A stretch of 64,000 nt of DNA from Tridacna crocea. Lineage: Eukaryota > Mollusca > Bivalvia > Cardiida > Cardiidae. A program made the position numbers and the translations under genes. The stretch is taken from positions 31,926,172 through 31,990,171 of the forward strand of contig OX031063.1 in the NCBI GenBank assembly GCA_943736015.1, read 5' to 3'. This document shows positions 1 to 12,362 of this stretch, one piece after another; the stretch's first letter is position 1; each line of letters starts with the position of its first letter. The notes under the pieces were generated by a model that saw only the letters and a program-made list of their open reading frames with translations, did no database searches and was not told the origin of the DNA.

Positions 1-20
1 AATACCATCATTTTCTCATG

Positions 21-227
21 TTAACTCTTTACTAAACGACAAATTTATAGACTAGTCCAAATTTAAAGCATTCGCAGACAACAAAATAAATGCGACTGAA
101 AAATCGAAATTTGATTTGATAAGGGTAGAAAATATTGTGGGAAAAGTTTACCAGCATTTTCTCCCTTTCCTACATATTTTCAAAAGGTTTCTACGTCAAA
201 ACTCGTTATTGTATGGTAAAGGGTTAA
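21..227 (-). repeat. TTAA-hairpin MITE, reverse orientation
   Basis: It starts TTAACTCTTTACTAAACGAC and ends GGTAAAGGGTTAA. The interior holds the family words GCATTCGCAGAC and AAAATATTGTGGGAAAAG. Part of the left palindrome arm is deleted before CCAGCATTTTCTCC. Confidence 0.85.
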
Positions 228-689
228 AACTGTTTTCAGATGGCTTCTTCTTTTCTTAATAGATAATGAAAAGGATTTATATTTAAAATTCAAGTAGATC
301 TACATATATAGAAAAACATTTTGGCAAAAGTAAAATTCTCGCCACGAGCCACAGATCTCCCAAAACCCTTTGCGCGCACACACACACAAATCAACTGCTC
401 TAAATTCACAGCATTTGTAGACGACAAAACGAATGTGGCAACAATATAGGTTTGTTTTAGCCTCGGGACTGTGTGAGAAGATTTAACTCAGTTGTTTTTT
501 TAAGAGAGCTGAATATTTTAACATCACTTGGAGCAATTCTACCATGTTTTCCCGCGTTTATAACCCAAATGTAAAACCTTTGGGGAGGAGCTAAAAGATG
601 TTTTCGACATTCGGCTAAACTCGGTAAAGACATTATGTAGTTGTACGGAATCGGCTATTTAGCGACGAACGAATCCGTAGGTCTCTTCG
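228..689. other. No gene seen; short CA microsatellite
   Basis: No coding-like or known repeat structure was found apart from a short (CA)n run near 376-388. GC content rises toward 650. Confidence 0.5.
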
Positions 690-695
690 GAGCTG

Positions 696-703
696 TGACG
701 TCA
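696..703 (+). promoter_or_regulatory. CRE-type site TGACGTCA
   Basis: A perfect TGACGTCA palindrome, the consensus for CREB/ATF factors, lies in a locally GC-richer stretch (650-760). It sits about 150 bp upstream of a good splice donor (GTGAGTAC at 857). It could belong to the promoter of the + strand gene candidate that follows. An eight-base match alone is weak evidence. Confidence 0.35.
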
Positions 704-856
704 GCGAAGAGGTGCGATACCGGCTGAGTACTTTTATTCACTGGCTCAAAACCTCCTTGGCTAAGTGACAACGCAGTTGGAACTACAGCGATATTCAGAC
801 TGCGAGTTTGGCTCAACTACAGTGATTCACAGATTGCAAGTTTGGCATTCTTCTTC
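704..856 (+). other. Candidate 5' non-coding first exon
   Basis: The segment ends TTGGCATTCTTCTTC followed by GTGAGTACTG, a consensus splice donor. It follows a CRE-containing, GC-richer block, as a transcription start region might. No long ORF is present, so it would be 5' UTR. The next exon-like segment on the same strand has its acceptor near 2590. The transcription start is unknown and the left boundary is arbitrary. Confidence 0.25.
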
Positions 857-1020
857 GTGAGTACTGTCTGAATTTTGTTGTTATTAGATCTATGTTGTTA
901 TCCAAACGGCACTCGATTCTATTCAGTCTAAACATTGTTCAAATTGCATTGGGCAACACGAGATAACTTACCGCGCCGAGTTCGATTCCGCACCTGCATC
1001 CAACCATTAGCGTTCGATCT

Positions 1021-1246
1021 TAGTTCAACTGTTTACCAAACAGTTCCTGGGTTTTACGACTCGGGAGGAAGAAGCCTTCCAAAAACATCGATGGAAAATG
1101 AGAAAATGCTGCATTTTCCTCACTTCTCACAATGCTTTCTTCTCTTCCAAAGTCAAGCTTCAAATTTGAGTCGCGTTTATTCTGTCGTCTGCAAAATGCT
1201 TTCAATTTGGACAAATGTTAAACTTTTTCGTTTGGTAAATGATTAA
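1021..1246 (+). repeat. TTAA-hairpin MITE
   Basis: It contains GTTTACCAAACAGTTCCTGG, GAGAAAATGCTGCATTTTC (a collapsed palindrome), TCGTCTGCAAAATGCTTTC and a terminal TTTGGTAAATGATTAA. The last TTAA is also the first TTAA of the next copy. Confidence 0.85.
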
Positions 1247-1465
1247 CCCTTTCCCAAACAATTCTTGTGTTTTACGATGCAGGGGAAGCAGGCTTTTATA
1301 CATATTGTAGGAAAAGGAGAAAATGCTTGTTACCACATTTTCTCCTTTCCTCACAATGTTTTCTACTATTTCTTAGACCAAAATCGTCATTTGAATTACA
1401 TTTAGTATACCCAGCAAATACTTTTAATTTGGTCTGAACCAAATTGTCGTTTGCCAAATAGTTAA
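1243..1465 (+). repeat. TTAA-hairpin MITE
   Basis: It begins TTAACCCTTTCCCAAACAAT and ends TTGCCAAATAGTTAA. The palindrome is imperfect (GCTTGTTACCAC centre). It directly abuts the preceding copy through one shared TTAA. Confidence 0.85.
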
Positions 1466-1517
1466 TACTGTTGCATCTATCTAACCTTGCATGAGCATGT
1501 GTGTCGACCACATAAGG

Positions 1518-1745
1518 TAAACCCTTTACCAAAACATCCCTGGTTTTTACGACTCTGAGATAGAAGCCTTGTGAAAACATTGTAGGAAAAGGAGAAAATG
1601 CTGGTAACCAGCATTTTCTCCTTTTCCCTCAATATTTTCTGCTCTGTTGGAAACAGGTACCGACATTTGAGTTGCATTTACTTTATCATCCGCTAGTGCT
1701 TTCAATTTGGACTTGTGAATTTTGTCATTTTTTAGAAAGGGTTAA
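1518..1745 (+). repeat. TTAA-hairpin MITE
   Basis: It begins TAAACCCTTTACC and ends AGAAAGGGTTAA, with centre GGAGAAAATGCTGGTAACC. The palindrome is nearly intact. Confidence 0.88.
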
Positions 1746-1764
1746 ATCAAGATGAGTGCCAATG

Positions 1765-2024
1765 CCTCTAACACCAAATCTTTAGCTCTTACAAACCTAA
1801 TATTGGAGACTTGAAAACATTGTTGAAAAGGGAGAAAATGCTGATTATCAGCATTGTTCTCCTTTGACCACAATTTGTCCTCTTCCAAAAACTTGAAACA
1901 GTTTCTGAATCAGATTTATGTTTTTTGTCTGCAAATGCTTTCACTATTGCCAAATCTAAGTTTTTTCTTGCATTAGATTGAGTTTTTATATGGATGTAGA
2001 ACTTGTCGTCTGGTAAAGATTTAA
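1765..2024 (+). repeat. Diverged TTAA-hairpin MITE
   Basis: The centre GAGAAAATGCTGATTATCAG is still palindromic, GTCTGCAAATGCTTTC follows, and the right end GTCTGGTAAAGATTTAA is recognisable. The left end is decayed. Confidence 0.7.
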
Positions 2025-2291
2025 TTGTGTTATACTCGAGTTCTAAAGTTTGTGACAACAATTAAATTTGCTGATTGGTATTTGGTATTATTGAATTGTA
2101 TTGTTTACAAAAAAAAAAAAATGAAGTATAATTGGGGAATTGTTGATTTTTAGTTTTATTCAACATTTCAGTTCGTGATTTGTAATTGACATCCACTCAT
2201 TTACAAACCTAATGGCTATAAATTACATGTATATAAATAAAGGGAAATGCTGCTTATACTTTGAAAATTTCACATACAATACCTTTAGTTG

Positions 2292-2520
2292 TTAACCTTT
2301 TATCACATGATCCTGACTTGATGACCTCAAGAAAGAAAACTGTAAAACATAATGGGGTGGAAGGAGAAAATGCTGGTTAACAGAACTTTCTCCTTTTCCC
2401 ACAATGTTTTCTACCTTTCTCAAAATAATTTCAATTTATGAGTCACTTTCATTTTGTCATCTGCAGAATGATAGTTTTAATTTTTACTAATTTCAACTTT
2501 TGTTGTATGTAAAGGGTTAA
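2292..2520 (+). repeat. TTAA-hairpin MITE
   Basis: It begins TTAACCTTTTATCACATGAT and ends ATGTAAAGGGTTAA. Centre GGAGAAAATGCTGGTTAAC; the right arm is slightly mutated. Confidence 0.82.
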
Positions 2521-2640
2521 GGAACTAACCAGATGATGTAAATGTTTGTTGTATATCGTAAAATACAAAAACATTCACAATTATTGCAGATGAAAAAGGC
2601 ATGGATTAAGCATGGTTGATAGCTTTGCTTACCTTTGCAA

Positions 2641-2714
2641 ATGGAGAATATCGATACTAGACTGCTGAAAAAACACAATCAGATTTTAGATGCAATCCAG
2701 AATCTGTCAGTGAT
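2641..2714 (+). CDS. Candidate first coding exon (unrecognised protein)
   Basis: An AG acceptor (CACAATTATTGCAG) near 2590 opens a segment whose ATG at 2641 begins MENIDTRLLKKHNQILDAIQ, followed by NLSV. A consensus donor (GTAAGTGC) follows at 2715, leaving two bases over. An in-frame TAG lies 21 bases upstream, so this ATG is the only good start in that frame; two shorter upstream ATG frames close quickly. The peptide is charged and leucine-spaced, as in a short coiled coil. No family was recognised. The next strong acceptor (2895) restores the frame. Splicing is inferred from signals only. Confidence 0.4.
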
Positions 2715-2792
2715 GTAAGTGCATACATGTACATTGTAATTTCAGTGCTGTTTTTGTCAGAATCTTTAGCAGAAGAACTAACATTGTTAACT

Positions 2793-2828
2793 CAAGATCA
2801 GACTGCATATTCTGTTCAGTCTGATCTA
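2793..2828. repeat. Small AAGATCAGACTG palindrome
   Basis: AAGATCAGACTG and CAGTCTGATCT face each other across a short loop. The same kind of word recurs at 16268, 53337 and 63331, so it is a dispersed family. Confidence 0.55.
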
Positions 2829-2894
2829 GATTTTTACTCTCAGCATTTAAGCTAATAAATCATGGTTTCTGAAAATTCTTTTTTCTCTTTCCAG

Positions 2895-2952
2895 ATACAG
2901 AGGATTTCATTTATACGATAAGTACACTTTATATACTAAAGAATTGAAAAAT
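2895..2952 (+). CDS. Candidate internal exon (unrecognised protein)
   Basis: A long polypyrimidine tract (TTCTTTTTTCTCTTTCCAG) gives one of the strongest acceptors in the window at 2894. With two bases carried from the 2641 exon the frame reads I-YRGFHLYDKYTLYTKELKN and stays open past the chosen end. The donor is weak: ATGTGTGT at 2953 keeps phase 0, while GTACAC at 2921 is an alternative. No family was recognised. The 3' boundary is uncertain. Confidence 0.35.
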
Positions 2953-3009
2953 GTGTGTTTTTTTGTGACTACATTTGGTTACTGGTGTAGCAAAGAATAC
3001 GTATACAGA

Positions 3010-3234
3010 GGTTTACACAACCTGCAAAACAAGATTTTAGACCTGTCCGAGTTGAAAGCATTTGCAGATGACAGTTTCAATGTGGTCCATGTGAAATGAT
3101 TTTTCTTAGGGTAGAAAACATTGTGGGAAGAGGAGAAAGTACTGGTGACCAGCATTTTCTCCTTTTCCCACATTGTTTTCAAAGCCGTTTGTCTCAGGCA
3201 CGTTAAAAGTTGTCATTGTGTGGTAAAGGGTTAA
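3010..3234 (-). repeat. TTAA-hairpin MITE, reverse orientation
   Basis: It contains AAGCATTTGCAGATGACAG, GAAAACATTGTGGGAAGAGG, a CTGGTGACCAG centre and a terminal GTGGTAAAGGGTTAA. The left terminus is mutated. Confidence 0.83.
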
Positions 3235-3239
3235 CCAAG

Positions 3240-3530
3240 TTTAATATTTTTACATATGACCATGGCTTGGATTGAAAAGAGTTTAATGTTTTTTCAGTAT
3301 TACTGTTGCATGAAATGAACCAAATCTCACATTTTATATCGGCATAAAATCAGCTTGGATTGAAACAAGTAATATTCAGTTATATCATGTATCTTTAACC
3401 CTTTATCCAACAATCCTACACACTGATAGTTACATGAGTATGTCCATGGCATGGATTGAACCAAGTTTTCCATACTGTTATGTTATATCATGAATACCCG
3501 ATCACCTTAAGGTCTTTATCAAAGAGAATT
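3240..3530 (+). repeat. Partial outlying units of the ~505-bp array
   Basis: Words typical of the array units downstream appear here, for example GGCATGGATTGAACCAAG, AGTAATATTCAGTTATATC and CTTTAACCCTTTATCC. No exon-like core is present. Confidence 0.65.
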
Positions 3531-3614
3531 GCCAAATTATGACAACAAAGTGATGGCAGTTATTTGGATTGTGTATTGCAAGATACCATGTATGTATGTT
3601 TGTCATTGCTTTAG

Positions 3615-3668
3615 ATTGAGCCTTTCTTTGACACTCACCCTTCTCCCCGAAGAGTTGTTATCCACTAT
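3615..3668 (+). CDS. Candidate internal exon, 54 nt
   Basis: The acceptor TTTGTCATTGCTTTAG precedes 18 codons reading IEPFFDTHPSPRRVVIHY, then a consensus donor GTAAGTGG at 3669. The length is a multiple of three and phase 0 matches the preferred end of the 2895 exon. A second frame is also open (LSLSLTLTLLPEELL), but the first looks more like protein. No family was recognised. It lies between partial and full units of the tandem array and is itself single copy. Confidence 0.4.
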
Positions 3669-4035
3669 GTAAGTGGTTCTTAAGCATAAAGTGGCGTCAG
3701 GAAGGCAATGAATGGGATCTGTCCAAAGTGGACCAGGGAAAACTTAGTGACAGGTCTTTGAAGTTGGCTATCCATTGCACAGTCACAAACCAGGAGAGCC
3801 CAAGGTCAATAAATGTGTTGGTCAAGGAATGACCATCCAACAGTTCCTGTAGAGTGTCAGTTCAGAGGGTGTTCAATCTATTGTAGCGACAAATATGTTT
3901 TATTCTTGATGCTCCGCATTTCATTTATGCAGTGAACTTGCTTTATTTTGAGACCTGTAGGTTTGTTAAGATCAGGTGTTTTTATGCCATGGCATGGATT
4001 GATCCAATTTGTAGTCGGCTATCATTTCTTTAAGG

Positions 4036-4200
4036 CTTTACCATAAAATGCTTTGTCTTTACAAGCCTAAAGAACTTTAAAAAGAAAGGAGAAAATAATG
4101 ATTACATGCACCTGCTTTTCTCATTTCCTGATAATATTTGACAAAAGATGTGGTCTGCTAATGTTTCTTTTATAAATATGTCTAGAATTTGATCATATTT
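4036..4200 (+). repeat. Strongly decayed TTAA-hairpin MITE
   Basis: TTTACCATAAAATGC, AAAGGAGAAAATAATG and CTGCTTTTCTCATTTCC keep the order of the family landmarks, but the palindrome is broken. Confidence 0.4.
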
Positions 4201-7200
4201 TAAAGGATAACTGGCTAGAATTTTCTTTTGGATCTAATAGATGTGAAAAAGAACTGATGGCTTATGGATGTGTCTAATATTTCCAGAAACTAAATGATGA
4301 TTTCCAAATCTTGCTATAACTGTGATACTTCCCAAGTTTTTTTTTGTTCTTACAGAGTCTGCATACATGGTGATGGGAAGAGGTGAAGCACCATTCTTAT
4401 TCCAGACAGTAAAGTTTTAAATAGAATTTTCACAACAATACATCTTATAAACGATGGCATAGCCCGAATCAAGGAGTCTCTTCAATTATATCATATATCT
4501 TTTATCCATATTCATATTTACGTACAGTAGCAAAATGTACAAAGTACAACCACAGCATAGATTGAAGCAAGTTAAATGTTCTACTACCATTTAACAACGG
4601 CTTGGGTTAAACCAAGTTTAATGAGTTTCACAAGTATGACTGTTGCATGGATTAAACAAAATATAACATTTTACATCAGCATAACGTCAGTCTGGATCGA
4701 ACCAGGTAATATTCAGATATATTATGTGTCTTAAACGCTTTATCCTACAATAGTATTTACACAGTGGTAGTTACATCAATATGATCATGGCCAGGATTGA
4801 ACCAAGCTTTATATACTGTTATAGCTGCAATACTTCCCAAAATTCTTTGTTCTTACAGAGTCTGCATGCATGGTGGAGGGAAGAAGTGAAGCACCATTCT
4901 TATTGCAGACAGTAAAGTTTTAGATCAAATTTTCATAAAAATACATCTTATAAACCGTGGCATAGCCTGAAACAAGTAGTGTATTCAATTATATCATATA
5001 TCTTTTATCCATAATCATATTTACATACAGTAGTAAAATGTATAAAGTAAAACCATAGCATGGATTGAAGCAAGTTCAATCTTCGACAACCAGTTAACAA
5101 TGGCTTGGATTGAACCAAGTTTAATGAGTTTCATAAGCATTCATGACTGTTGCATGGATTAAACAAAATGTAACAATTTACTTCAGCATAATTTCGGCCT
5201 GGATCGAACCAAGTAATATTTAGTTTATATCATGTGTCTTAAACCCTTTATCCGACAATGATATTTACACAGTGGTAGTTACATCAATATAATCATGGCC
5301 AGGATTTAATCGGGTTTTATATACTCTTATAGCTGTGATACTTCCCAAATTTCTTTGTTTTTTGTTCTTACAGAGTCTGCATGCATGGTAAAGGGAAGAG
5401 GTGAAGTTCCATTCTTATTCCAGACAGTAAAGTTCTAGATCACATTTTCACAACAATACTTCTTACAGACGATGGCATAGCCTGAATCAAGTACTCTTCA
5501 ATTATATCATATCTTTTTCATCCATAATCATATTTACATACAGTAGCAAAATGTATAAAGTAAAACCACAGCATGGATTGAAGCAAGTTTAATGTTCTAC
5601 AATCATTTAACAATGGCTTGGATTGAACCAAGTTTAACGAGTTTCATACGTATGACTGTTGCATAGATTATACAATATATAACGATTTACTTCAGCATAA
5701 CTTCGGCCTGGATCGAACCAAGTAATATTCAGTTATATCGTGTTTTAAACCCTTTATTCTACAATAGTATTTACACAGTGGTAGTTACATCTGGATGATG
5801 ATGGCCTGGATTAAATAAAGTTTTATATAATGCTATAACTGTGATACTTCCCAAATTGCTTTGTTTTTTGTTCTTACAGAGTCTGCATGCATGGTTAAGG
5901 GAAGAGGTGAAGCACCATTCAGATTTCTTACTCCAGACAATAAAGTTTTAGATCGAATTTTCAGAACAATACATCTTATAAACCATGGCGTAGCCTGAAT
6001 CAAGTAGTGTCTTCAATTATATCATATATTTTTATCCATAATCATATTTACACACAGTAGCAAAATGTAAAAAGTAAAACCACAGCATAGATTGAAGCAA
6101 GTTTAATGTTCTACAATCATTTAACAATGGTTTGGATTTAACTAAATTTAATGTGTTTCATAAGTAAGACTTTTGCATGGATAAACAAAATATAGCATTT
6201 TACATCAGCATAACGTCGGCCTGGATCGAACCAAGTAATATTCAGTTATATCATGTGTCTTTATCCTGCAATAGTATTTACACAGTGGTTGTTACATCAG
6301 TATGATCATGGCCAGGATTGAACCAAGCTTTATATACTGTTATAGCTGTGATACTTTCCAAATTTCTTTGTTCTTACAGAATCTGCATGCATGGTGGAGG
6401 GAAGAGGTGAAGAAACCTTCTTATTCCAGACAGTAAAGCTTTAGATCAAATTTTCACTAAAATACATCTTATAAACCGTGACATAGCCTGAAGCAAGTAG
6501 TCTCTTAAATTATGTCGTTTTTTTTTTTTTTATCCATAATCATTTTTACATACAGTAGCAAAATGTATAAAGTAAAAGCACAGCATGGATTGAAGCGAGT
6601 TTAATGCTGTACAAACATTTAACAATAGCTTGGATTGCACTATTAGCTTAATGAGTTTCATGCGTATGTATGACTTTTGCATAGATTAAACAAAACATAA
6701 CTATTTACATCAGCATAACGTCGGCCTGGATCGAACCAAGTAATATTTAGTTATATCATGTGTCTTAAACCCTTTATCCTACAATAGTATTTACACAGTG
6801 GTAGTTACATCAGTATGATCATGGCCAGGATTGAACCAAGTTTTATATGCTGTTATAGCTGTAATACTTCCCAAATTTCTTTGTTCTTACAGAGTCTGCA
6901 TGCATGGTGGAGGGAAGAGGTGAAGCACTATTCGTATTCCAGACAGTAAAGTTTTAGATCAAATTTTCACAAAAATACAACTTAAAAACTTTGGCATAGC
7001 CTGAAGCAAGTAGTCTCTTCAGTTATATCGTACATTGTTTTTGTTTTGTCCATAATCATATTTACATATAGTAGCAAAATGTATAAAGTAAAACCACAGC
7101 ATGGATTAAAGCAAGTTTAATGTTCTACTACCATTTAATAATAGCTTGGATTGAACTATTAGTTAAATGAATTTCACATGTATGACTGTTGCATGTATTA

Positions 7201-8246
7201 AACAAAATATAACAATTCACATCAGCATAACGTCGGCCTGGATCGAACCAAGTAATATTTAGTTAGATCATGTGTCTTAAACCCTTTATCCAACAATCGT
7301 ATAATTTCACACTGTGGTTGTTACCTCATTATGATCATGGCCTGGATTGAACCAAGTTTTATATACTGTTATAACTTTGATACTTTCCAAATTGCTTTGC
7401 TTTTTGTTCTTACAGAGTCTGCATGCATGATGAAGGGAAGAGGTGAAGCACCATTCAGATTTCTTACTCCAGACAGTAAAGTTTTGGATCAAATTTTACA
7501 ATATATCTTATAAACCATGGCGTAGCCTGAATCAACTAGTGTCTTCAATTATATCATATATTTTTATCCATAATCATATTTATATACAGTAGCAAAATGT
7601 AAAAAGTAAAACCACAGCATAGACTGAAGCAAGTTTTATGTTCTACAACCATTTAACAATGGCTTGTATTGAACCAAGTTTAATGTGTTTCATAAGTATG
7701 AATTTTGCATGGAAAGACAAAATATAGCAATTTACATCAGCATAACGTCGGCCTGGATCGAACCAAGTAATATTCAGTTATATCATGTGTCTTAAACCCT
7801 TTATCCTACAATAGTATTTACACAGTGGTCGTTACATCAGTATGATCATGGCCATGATTGTACCAAGTTTAATATACTGTTATAGCTGTAATACTTTCCA
7901 AATTTTTTTTTCTTACAGAGTCTTCATGAATGGTGGAGGGAAGAGGTGAAGCACAATACTTATTCCAGACAGTAAAGTTTCAGATCAAATTTTCACAAAA
8001 ATAAATCTTATAAACCGTGGCAGAGCCTGACGCAAGTAGTATTTTCAATTATATCATATATTCTTTACCCATAATCATATTTACATACAGTAGCAAAATG
8101 TATAAAGTAAAACCACAGCATGGATTGAACCAAGTTTAATGTACTACAAACATTTAACAATGGTTGGATTGAACCATTAATTAGTTCAATGCGTTTCATA
8201 AGTATGCATGACTGTTGCACATAAGTTTTCATGACTGTTGCATAGA

Positions 8247-8468
8247 TTAACCAATTACAACACAATTCCTACTTTGACGACCCTGAGAAAAAGCCTTCAG
8301 AAATCATATCAGGAAAAGGAGAAGATGCTGGTAACCAGCATTTTCTACTTTTCCCGCCATGTTTTCTACCCTTCATAAAACAAATTTCACATTTAGATTC
8401 ACTTTTGTCATCTGCAAATGCTTTCAATTTGGACCAGTGTAAAATTTTGTTTTTTGAAAATGAGTTAA
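8247..8468 (+). repeat. TTAA-hairpin MITE inside the array
   Basis: It is inserted at the TTAA of CATAGATTAAACAAAATATA. The filled site reads CATAGATTAACC at one end and GAGTTAAACAAGATATA at the other, showing a TTAA target duplication. The centre is GATGCTGGTAACCAGCA. Confidence 0.92.
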
Positions 8469-11400
8469 ACAAGATATAACAATTTACAGCAGCATATCGT
8501 CGGCCTGGATCGAACCAAGTAAGAGTCAGTTATGTCATGTGTCTAAAACCCTATATATAGCATCATATTAAGAAAGTGGTAGTTACATCAGTATGATTAT
8601 GGCCAGTATTGTACCAAGTTTTATATACTGTTATAGCTGTTATACTTCCCAAATTTCTGTGTACTTACAGAGTCTTCATGCATGGTGGATGGAAGAGGTG
8701 AAGCACCATTCTTATTCCAGGCAGTAAAGTTTTAGAACAAGTAGTGTATTCAATTATATCATATATATTTTATCAATAATCATATTTACATAAACAGTAG
8801 CAAAATGTATAAAGTACAACCACAGCATGGATTGAAGCAAGTTCAGTGTTCGACAACCAGTTAAGAATGGCTTGGATTGAACCAAGTTTAATGAGTTTCA
8901 TAAGTATTCATGACTGTGGCATGGATTAAACAAAATATAACAATTTACTTCAGCATAACTTCGGCCTGGATCGAACCAAGTAATATTTAGTTATATCATG
9001 TGTCTTAAACCCTTTATTCGACAATGATATTTACAGTGGTAGTTACATTAGTATAATCATGACCAGGATTGAATCGGGTTTTATATACTGTGATAGCTGT
9101 GATACTTCCCAAATTTCTTTGTTTTTTGTTCTTACAGAGTCTGCATGTATGGTGAAGGGAAGAGGTGAAGCACATTTCTTATTCCAGACAGTAAAAGTCA
9201 AGATCACATTTTCACAACAATACTTCTTATAAACGATGGCATAGCCTGAATCAAGTACTCTTCAGTTATATCATATATTTTTTATCCATAATCATATTTA
9301 CATACAGTAGCAAAATGTATAAAGTAAAACCACAGCATGGATCGAAGCAAGTTTAATGTTCTACAACCATTTAACAATGGCTTGGATTGAACCAAGTTTA
9401 ACGAGTTTCATACGTATGATTGTTGCGTAGATTAAACAACATATAACTATTTACTTCAGAATAACTTCGGCCTGGATCTAACCAAGTAATATTTAGTTAT
9501 ATCATGTCTTAAACCCGTTATCCTACAATAGTATTTACGCAGTGGTAGTTACATCTGGATGATCATGATGAAATAAAATTTTATATAATGCTATAACTGT
9601 GATACTTCCCATATTTCTTTGTTATTTGTTCTTACAGAGTGTGCTTGCATGGTGAAGGGAAGAGGTGAAGCACCATTCAGATTTCTTACTGTAGAAAGTA
9701 AAGTTTTGGATCAAATTTTCACAACAATACATCTTATAAACCATGGCGTAGCCTGAATCAAGTAATCTCCAATTATATCATATATCTTTATCCATAATCA
9801 TATTTACATTCAGTAGCAAAATGTAAAAAGTAAAACCACAGCATCAATCATTTAACAATGGCTTGGATTGAACTAAGTTTACTGTGTTTCATAAGTAAGA
9901 CTATTGCATGGATAAACAAAATATAGCAATTTACATCAGCATAACGTCGACCTGGATCGAACCAAGTAATATTCAGTTATATCATGTGTCTTAAACCCTT
10001 TATCCTACAATAGTATTTACACAGTGGTTGTTACATCAGTATGATCATGGCCCGGATTGAACCAAGTTTTATATACTGTAAGAGCTGTGATACTTCCCAA
10101 ATTTCTTTGTTCTTACAGAATCTGCATGCATGGTGGAGGGAAGAGGTGAAGAACCCTTCTTATTCCAGACAGTAAAGCTTTAGATCAAATTTTCACTAAA
10201 ATACATCTTATAAACCGTGACATAGCCTGAAGTAAGTAGTCTCTTAAATTATATCGTACACTTTTTTTTATCCATAATCATTTTTACATACAGTAGCAAA
10301 ATGTATAAAGTAAAAGCTCAGCATGGATTGGAGCAAGTTTAATGCTGTACAACCACCTTACAATAGCTTGGATTGAACTATTAGCTTAATGAGTTTCATG
10401 CATATGTATGACTGTTGCATAGATTAAACAAAATATAACTATTTACGTCAGCATAACGTCGGCCTGGATCGAACCAAGTAATAGTTAGTTATATCATGTG
10501 TCTTGAACCCTTTATCCGACAATGATATTTACATTAGTTACATTAGTATAATCATGGCCAGGATTGAATCGGGTTTTATATACTGTTATAGCTGTAATGC
10601 TTCCAAAAATTCTTGGTTCTTACAGAGTCTGCATGTTTATGGTGGAGGGAAGAGGTGAAGCGGCATTCTTATTCCAGACAGTAAAGTTTTAGATCAAATT
10701 TTCATAAAAATACATCTTAAAAACCGTGGCACAGCTTGAAGCAAGTAGTCTCTTCAATTATATCTTTTTTTTTAATTCATAATCATATTTACATATAGTA
10801 GCAAAATGTATAAAGTAAAACCACAGCATGGTTTGAAGCAAGTTTAATGTTCTACGACCGTTTAACAATAGCTTGGATTGAACTATTAGTTTAATGAGTT
10901 TCATATGTATGACTGTTGCATAGATTAAACGAAATATAACAGTTTACATGTACATCAGCATAACGTCGGCCTGGATAGAACCAAGTAATATTCAGTTATA
11001 TCATGTGTCTTAAACCCTTCATCCTACAATTGTATTTACAAAGTGATAGTTACATCAGTATGATCATGGCCAGGATTGAACCAAGTTTTATATACTGTTA
11101 TAGCTGTGATACTTTCCAAATTGCTTTGCTTTTTTGTTCTTACAGAGTCTGCATGCATGGTGAAGGGAAGAAGTGAAGCAGCATTCTTACTTCAAACAGT
11201 AAAGTTTTAGATCACATTTTCACAAAAATACATCTTATAAACCATGGCATAGCCTGAATCCGGTAGTCTCTTCAATTATATCATATAATTCTTACACATA
11301 ATCATATTTACATACAGAAGCAAAATGTATGAAGTAAAACCACACAATGGTTTGAAGCAAGTTTAACAATGGCTTGGATTGAACCAAGTTTAACGAGTTT

Positions 11401-12088
11401 CATAAATATGACTGTTCCATAGATTAAACAAAATATAACGATTTACTTCACCATAACCTCGGCCTGGATCGAACCAAGTAATATTCAGTTATATCATGTC
11501 TTAAACCCTTTCTCTGACAATCATATTTACACTTGTTACATCGGGATGATTATGGCCAGGATTAAATCAAGTTTTATATAATGCTATAACTGTGATACTT
11601 CCCAAATTTTTTGTTTTTTGTTCTTAGAAGCTGTATGCATGGTGAAGGGAAGAGGTGAAGCACCATTCAGATTTCTTACTCTAGACAGTAAAGTTTTATA
11701 TCAAATTTTCACAACAATACATCTTATAAACCTGACATAGCCAGAAGCAAATAGTCTCTTCAATTATATTGTACATTTTTTAATCCATAATCATATTTAC
11801 ATACAGTAGCAAACTGTATAAAGTGAAGCCACAGTATAGATTAAAGCAAGTTTAATGTTCTACTACCATTTAACAATAGCTTGGATTGAAGTATTAGTTA
11901 ATGAGTTTCACATGTGTGACTGTTGCATGGATTAAACAAAATATATTAATTTACATCAGCATAACGTCGGCCTGGATCCAACCAAGTAATATTTAGTTAG
12001 ATCATGTGTCTTAAACCCTTTATCCAACAATTGTATGAATTTACACTGTGGTTGTTACATCATTATGATCATGGCCTGGATTGAACCA

Positions 12089-12362
12089 TGGTTTAATCGG
12101 GGGTATAAGAATAAACCACTGCAGTCCCGCGATCGTCACATCTGCCATTTCATCTGGCGGAACAAAAGTGACAGCATGCATGTCGTAAAAGGCGACAAAA
12201 GGGGCATCATTTTGTGTTTCATCCATTCCTCATTTATCATATTTGTCTTGTGTTGTTCGACATGCATGTTATTTTCACCTCACATTATTGTTTACTAAGT
12301 GCGCCCAATATGACCTAAGTTGTCGACGGGCCTTAAAACACTATTCATTCATTCATTCATTA
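12089..12362 (+). mobile_element. SINE or LINE 3'-end insertion with (ATTC)n tail
   Basis: A 274-bp segment interrupts an array unit between two copies of TGGATTGAACCA (12077-12088 and 12363-12374), a 12-bp target site duplication. It ends in (ATTC)n, as non-LTR retroposons often do, and carries GTCGTAAAAGGCGACAAAAG. No clear tRNA-like head was seen, so it may be 5' truncated. The homologous unit at about 7.34 kb lacks it. Confidence 0.8.

Noticed and set aside
935-1246. 103-codon + strand ORF
   Set aside because: It runs through a MITE (1021-1246) in the frame that happens to be open; the peptide is translated repeat DNA.
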